A stretch of 64,000 nucleotides of DNA from Pleurotus djamor (taxonomy: Eukaryota; Basidiomycota; Agaricomycetes; Agaricales; Pleurotaceae): positions 1 to 64,000 of the forward strand of contig JAPEVF010000111.1 of NCBI GenBank assembly GCA_029747585.1. Direction: 5' to 3'. Below, one piece after another: positions 62,357 to 64,000 of the stretch. The notes under the pieces are model-generated. The model was not told the DNA's origin and searched no databases. It worked only from the letters and a program-made list of their open reading frames with translations. A program made the translations under genes and the position numbers. Each line of letters begins with the position of its first letter. Position 1 is the first letter of the stretch.

Positions 62357-63136
62357 AGCCTACCCTTGTGTTCACCCGTTGTAGCTTTGTATGTTTGTAT
62401 ATTTCAATATATCGTTTGTGATTTGATTTTGTTAGACCTCACAACTCCAGACGCGGACGCAGACCTTCAAGCCCATAACGTAAGCCAATCCTACAGAGAA
62501 ACGCCAAACGTGGCATCACGTCAAATCTTCCTTCCATGACCAACCGACGCCTTGCAGAGACGGTTGAGGGACCTTGCAGCTCCAACTTTGGACCGGACTC
62601 CGTAGACCGTAGAAGAACTCTGCGACCAGTCAATCTGGGCTAGCGCTTGCTTAGTCCCCTGTTAGCTGCGCTCTGGATTATGGACGTGACGCGCCGACGC
62701 GACCCCGGTCTCCTTGGCAGCGGGCCTACATCTGTCCTGTACTTGCAGAAGAGTAGGGCTTATGTGCATCTCAACATCAAGGAAAGAATTTATCTTGAGT
62801 GACAGATAGACGGGACGTTCAGGTTGGACATTGATATGGTGTCCAATCTCGCGTTGTCCGACTCAGGCGGTCAAGGAATTTTCCTTCCCTGTCTTCACAT
62901 GTCTTTGCCCTCAGCAACATCAAATCAGTCGCAAGCAACCAAACTGGTATAGCAGCGATTCGGGGTGGGTCCTCAATACAGCACATCCACGGCTAAGAGC
63001 CGATCGGCCACCTTCCCCTGTCCTTTCGGTGTAAACTTCGAATATAAAGGAGGACCATGAAATTTATTTCTTTTTCCGCCTCCCTCCTCGACCTCAGGTC
63101 TCAAGTACTCCATCGGCGCATTGATAATTACCCAAG
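62357..63136. other. Intergenic region
   Basis: 780 bp holding the 3' UTR of the hypothetical gene and the promoter of the dioxygenase gene. A TATA-like AATATAAAG (about 63041-63049) lies some 90 bp before the dioxygenase start codon. No gene is seen. Confidence 0.5.
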
Positions 63137-64000
63137 ATGACTGTTGAAGATATCCCAAGTCACGACTTCTATGTCTCACCGACTACCGGTTTCATGCCAC
63201 CCCAATTCCCCCCTTTNCAGCCTCCCGGAGGCGTGGTGGCAATGGGAGGCAAAGCTACGCGATGCGTTGGACGGAAAATTCATGCCTGGGGACAAGCCCG
63301 GAATCACTGAGGAAGAGGAATGCTCTACGGAGTGCTGGCGTGCCGGTGTTCGGAGCGTAAGTTCTGGACGTCAGACATCACCACGTCCTGCTGGCTGCTC
63401 ACAACGACTTCCTAGATGCCCGTGCTACCTACCTCTGCTCTGATGTCATCGGAGGTCAACCTACGGCGCGCTCACCATGTGCTCAGCTATATCCTACACT
63501 TCTACGTCAACAGTCTCCCTTTAGACGCTTCCATTCTTATACCCCCTCCTATCACTGTTCCTCTTCTTCAAATTTCTCAGAAGTTGCAACTCCCACCCGT
63601 GCTAACCTTCTCCGACAACGTCTTGTACAACTACTTCGTCCCCTCATCTTCAAATGATTCCACGGCACCTATTACCCCATCAAATATCCGTTCGCAGGAC
63701 CTTTTTACGGGAACCAGAGACGAAGAAGAATTCTACTTGACCTCTGCTCGTATCGAACTGGCTGGAGTCGACGCGTTGACCATCATACGCGATACAATGA
63801 ACGAAATTTTCATCGGCGATAGCCTTGCTGTTCGCAGAATCAGCGCCTACCTCCGTCGTCTGGCTGTCGTTATCAAACAGCTTAAAGACCTCCTTATGTC
63901 TGTTCGCCAAGGATGTGACCCNGAAACNTACTACACTGTCGTACGTCCATGGTTTCGTGGTGAAGATTCCGATCCCGCGAAACGCAAATGGATATTCCAA
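63137..64000 (+). CDS. Indoleamine 2,3-dioxygenase family protein (5' part)
   Basis: Haem dioxygenase that opens the indole ring of tryptophan to N-formylkynurenine, the first step toward kynurenine and NAD. Exon 1 is 63137-63356 and exon 2 starts at 63416 and runs off the window. The N terminus reads DFYVSPTTGFMPP, then SLPEAWWQWEAKLRDALDGK, AGVRSMPVLP (across the intron), VLTFSDNVLYNYFVP, TGTRDEEEFYLTSARIELAG and YYTVVRPWFRGE. All follow the fungal IDO pattern. The haem-binding His lies beyond the window. An N at 63217 after a T-run shifts the frame by one, and dropping it restores the protein. Two further N bases (63922 and 63928) are in frame. Confidence 0.85.

Overview
The window is nuclear DNA of a filamentous basidiomycete, most likely an Agaricomycete. 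Nearly every gene is split by many 50-65 bp GT-AG introns. The families present (DUF6534-type membrane proteins, basidiomycete adenylate-forming reductases, GMC oxidoreductases, Zn2Cys6 factors with a fungal_trans region, F-box and MYND proteins, a fungal indoleamine 2,3-dioxygenase) are typical of mushrooms. The given six-frame ORFs are exon pieces. The gene models below join them by reading splice sites and comparing paralogues within the window.

Layout. 1-4.64 kb shows no convincing gene, only simple repeats. 4.65-10.28 kb (+) encodes a large AreA-N-terminal/DUF3295 nitrogen-type regulator. 11.1-18.5 kb (+) holds two tandem paralogous Zn2Cys6 transcription factors that share a 6-nt microexon. 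18.9-19.5 kb carries the relic 3' end of a GMC gene. 19.7-22.2 kb (-) encodes a secreted protein of unknown function. F-box (23.0-24.6 kb, +) and MYND (25.6-26.4 kb, +) genes follow, then 3 kb of gene-poor, partly degenerate DNA.

29.6-52.6 kb looks like a specialised-metabolism locus. It contains three GMC oxidoreductases (two secreted, one intracellular), two adenylate-forming enzymes (one complete A-T-reductase, one ending after the A domain), two DUF6534 membrane proteins and one MFS transporter. GMC, DUF6534 and adenylating genes each occur as paralogous copies, so the locus seems to have grown by segmental duplication with inversion. A reasonable but unproven reading is that a carboxylic acid is activated and reduced to an aldehyde by the A-T-R enzyme, GMC flavoenzymes do further redox steps, and the MFS protein exports or imports a compound. 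The two adenylating genes share a 14-bp CCAAT-type promoter motif.

52.8-55.6 kb (-) encodes a peroxisomal ABCD-type half transporter. 55.9-58.4 kb (-) is a second copy of the secreted protein seen at 19.7 kb, so the pair brackets the locus. The right end has an F-box-like relic (59.3-60.3 kb), an unrecognised protein (60.7-62.4 kb, +) and the 5' part of an indoleamine 2,3-dioxygenase gene that runs off the window. Several single N bases sit beside homopolymers. In two genes dropping the N restores the reading frame, so those breaks are probably assembly artefacts.
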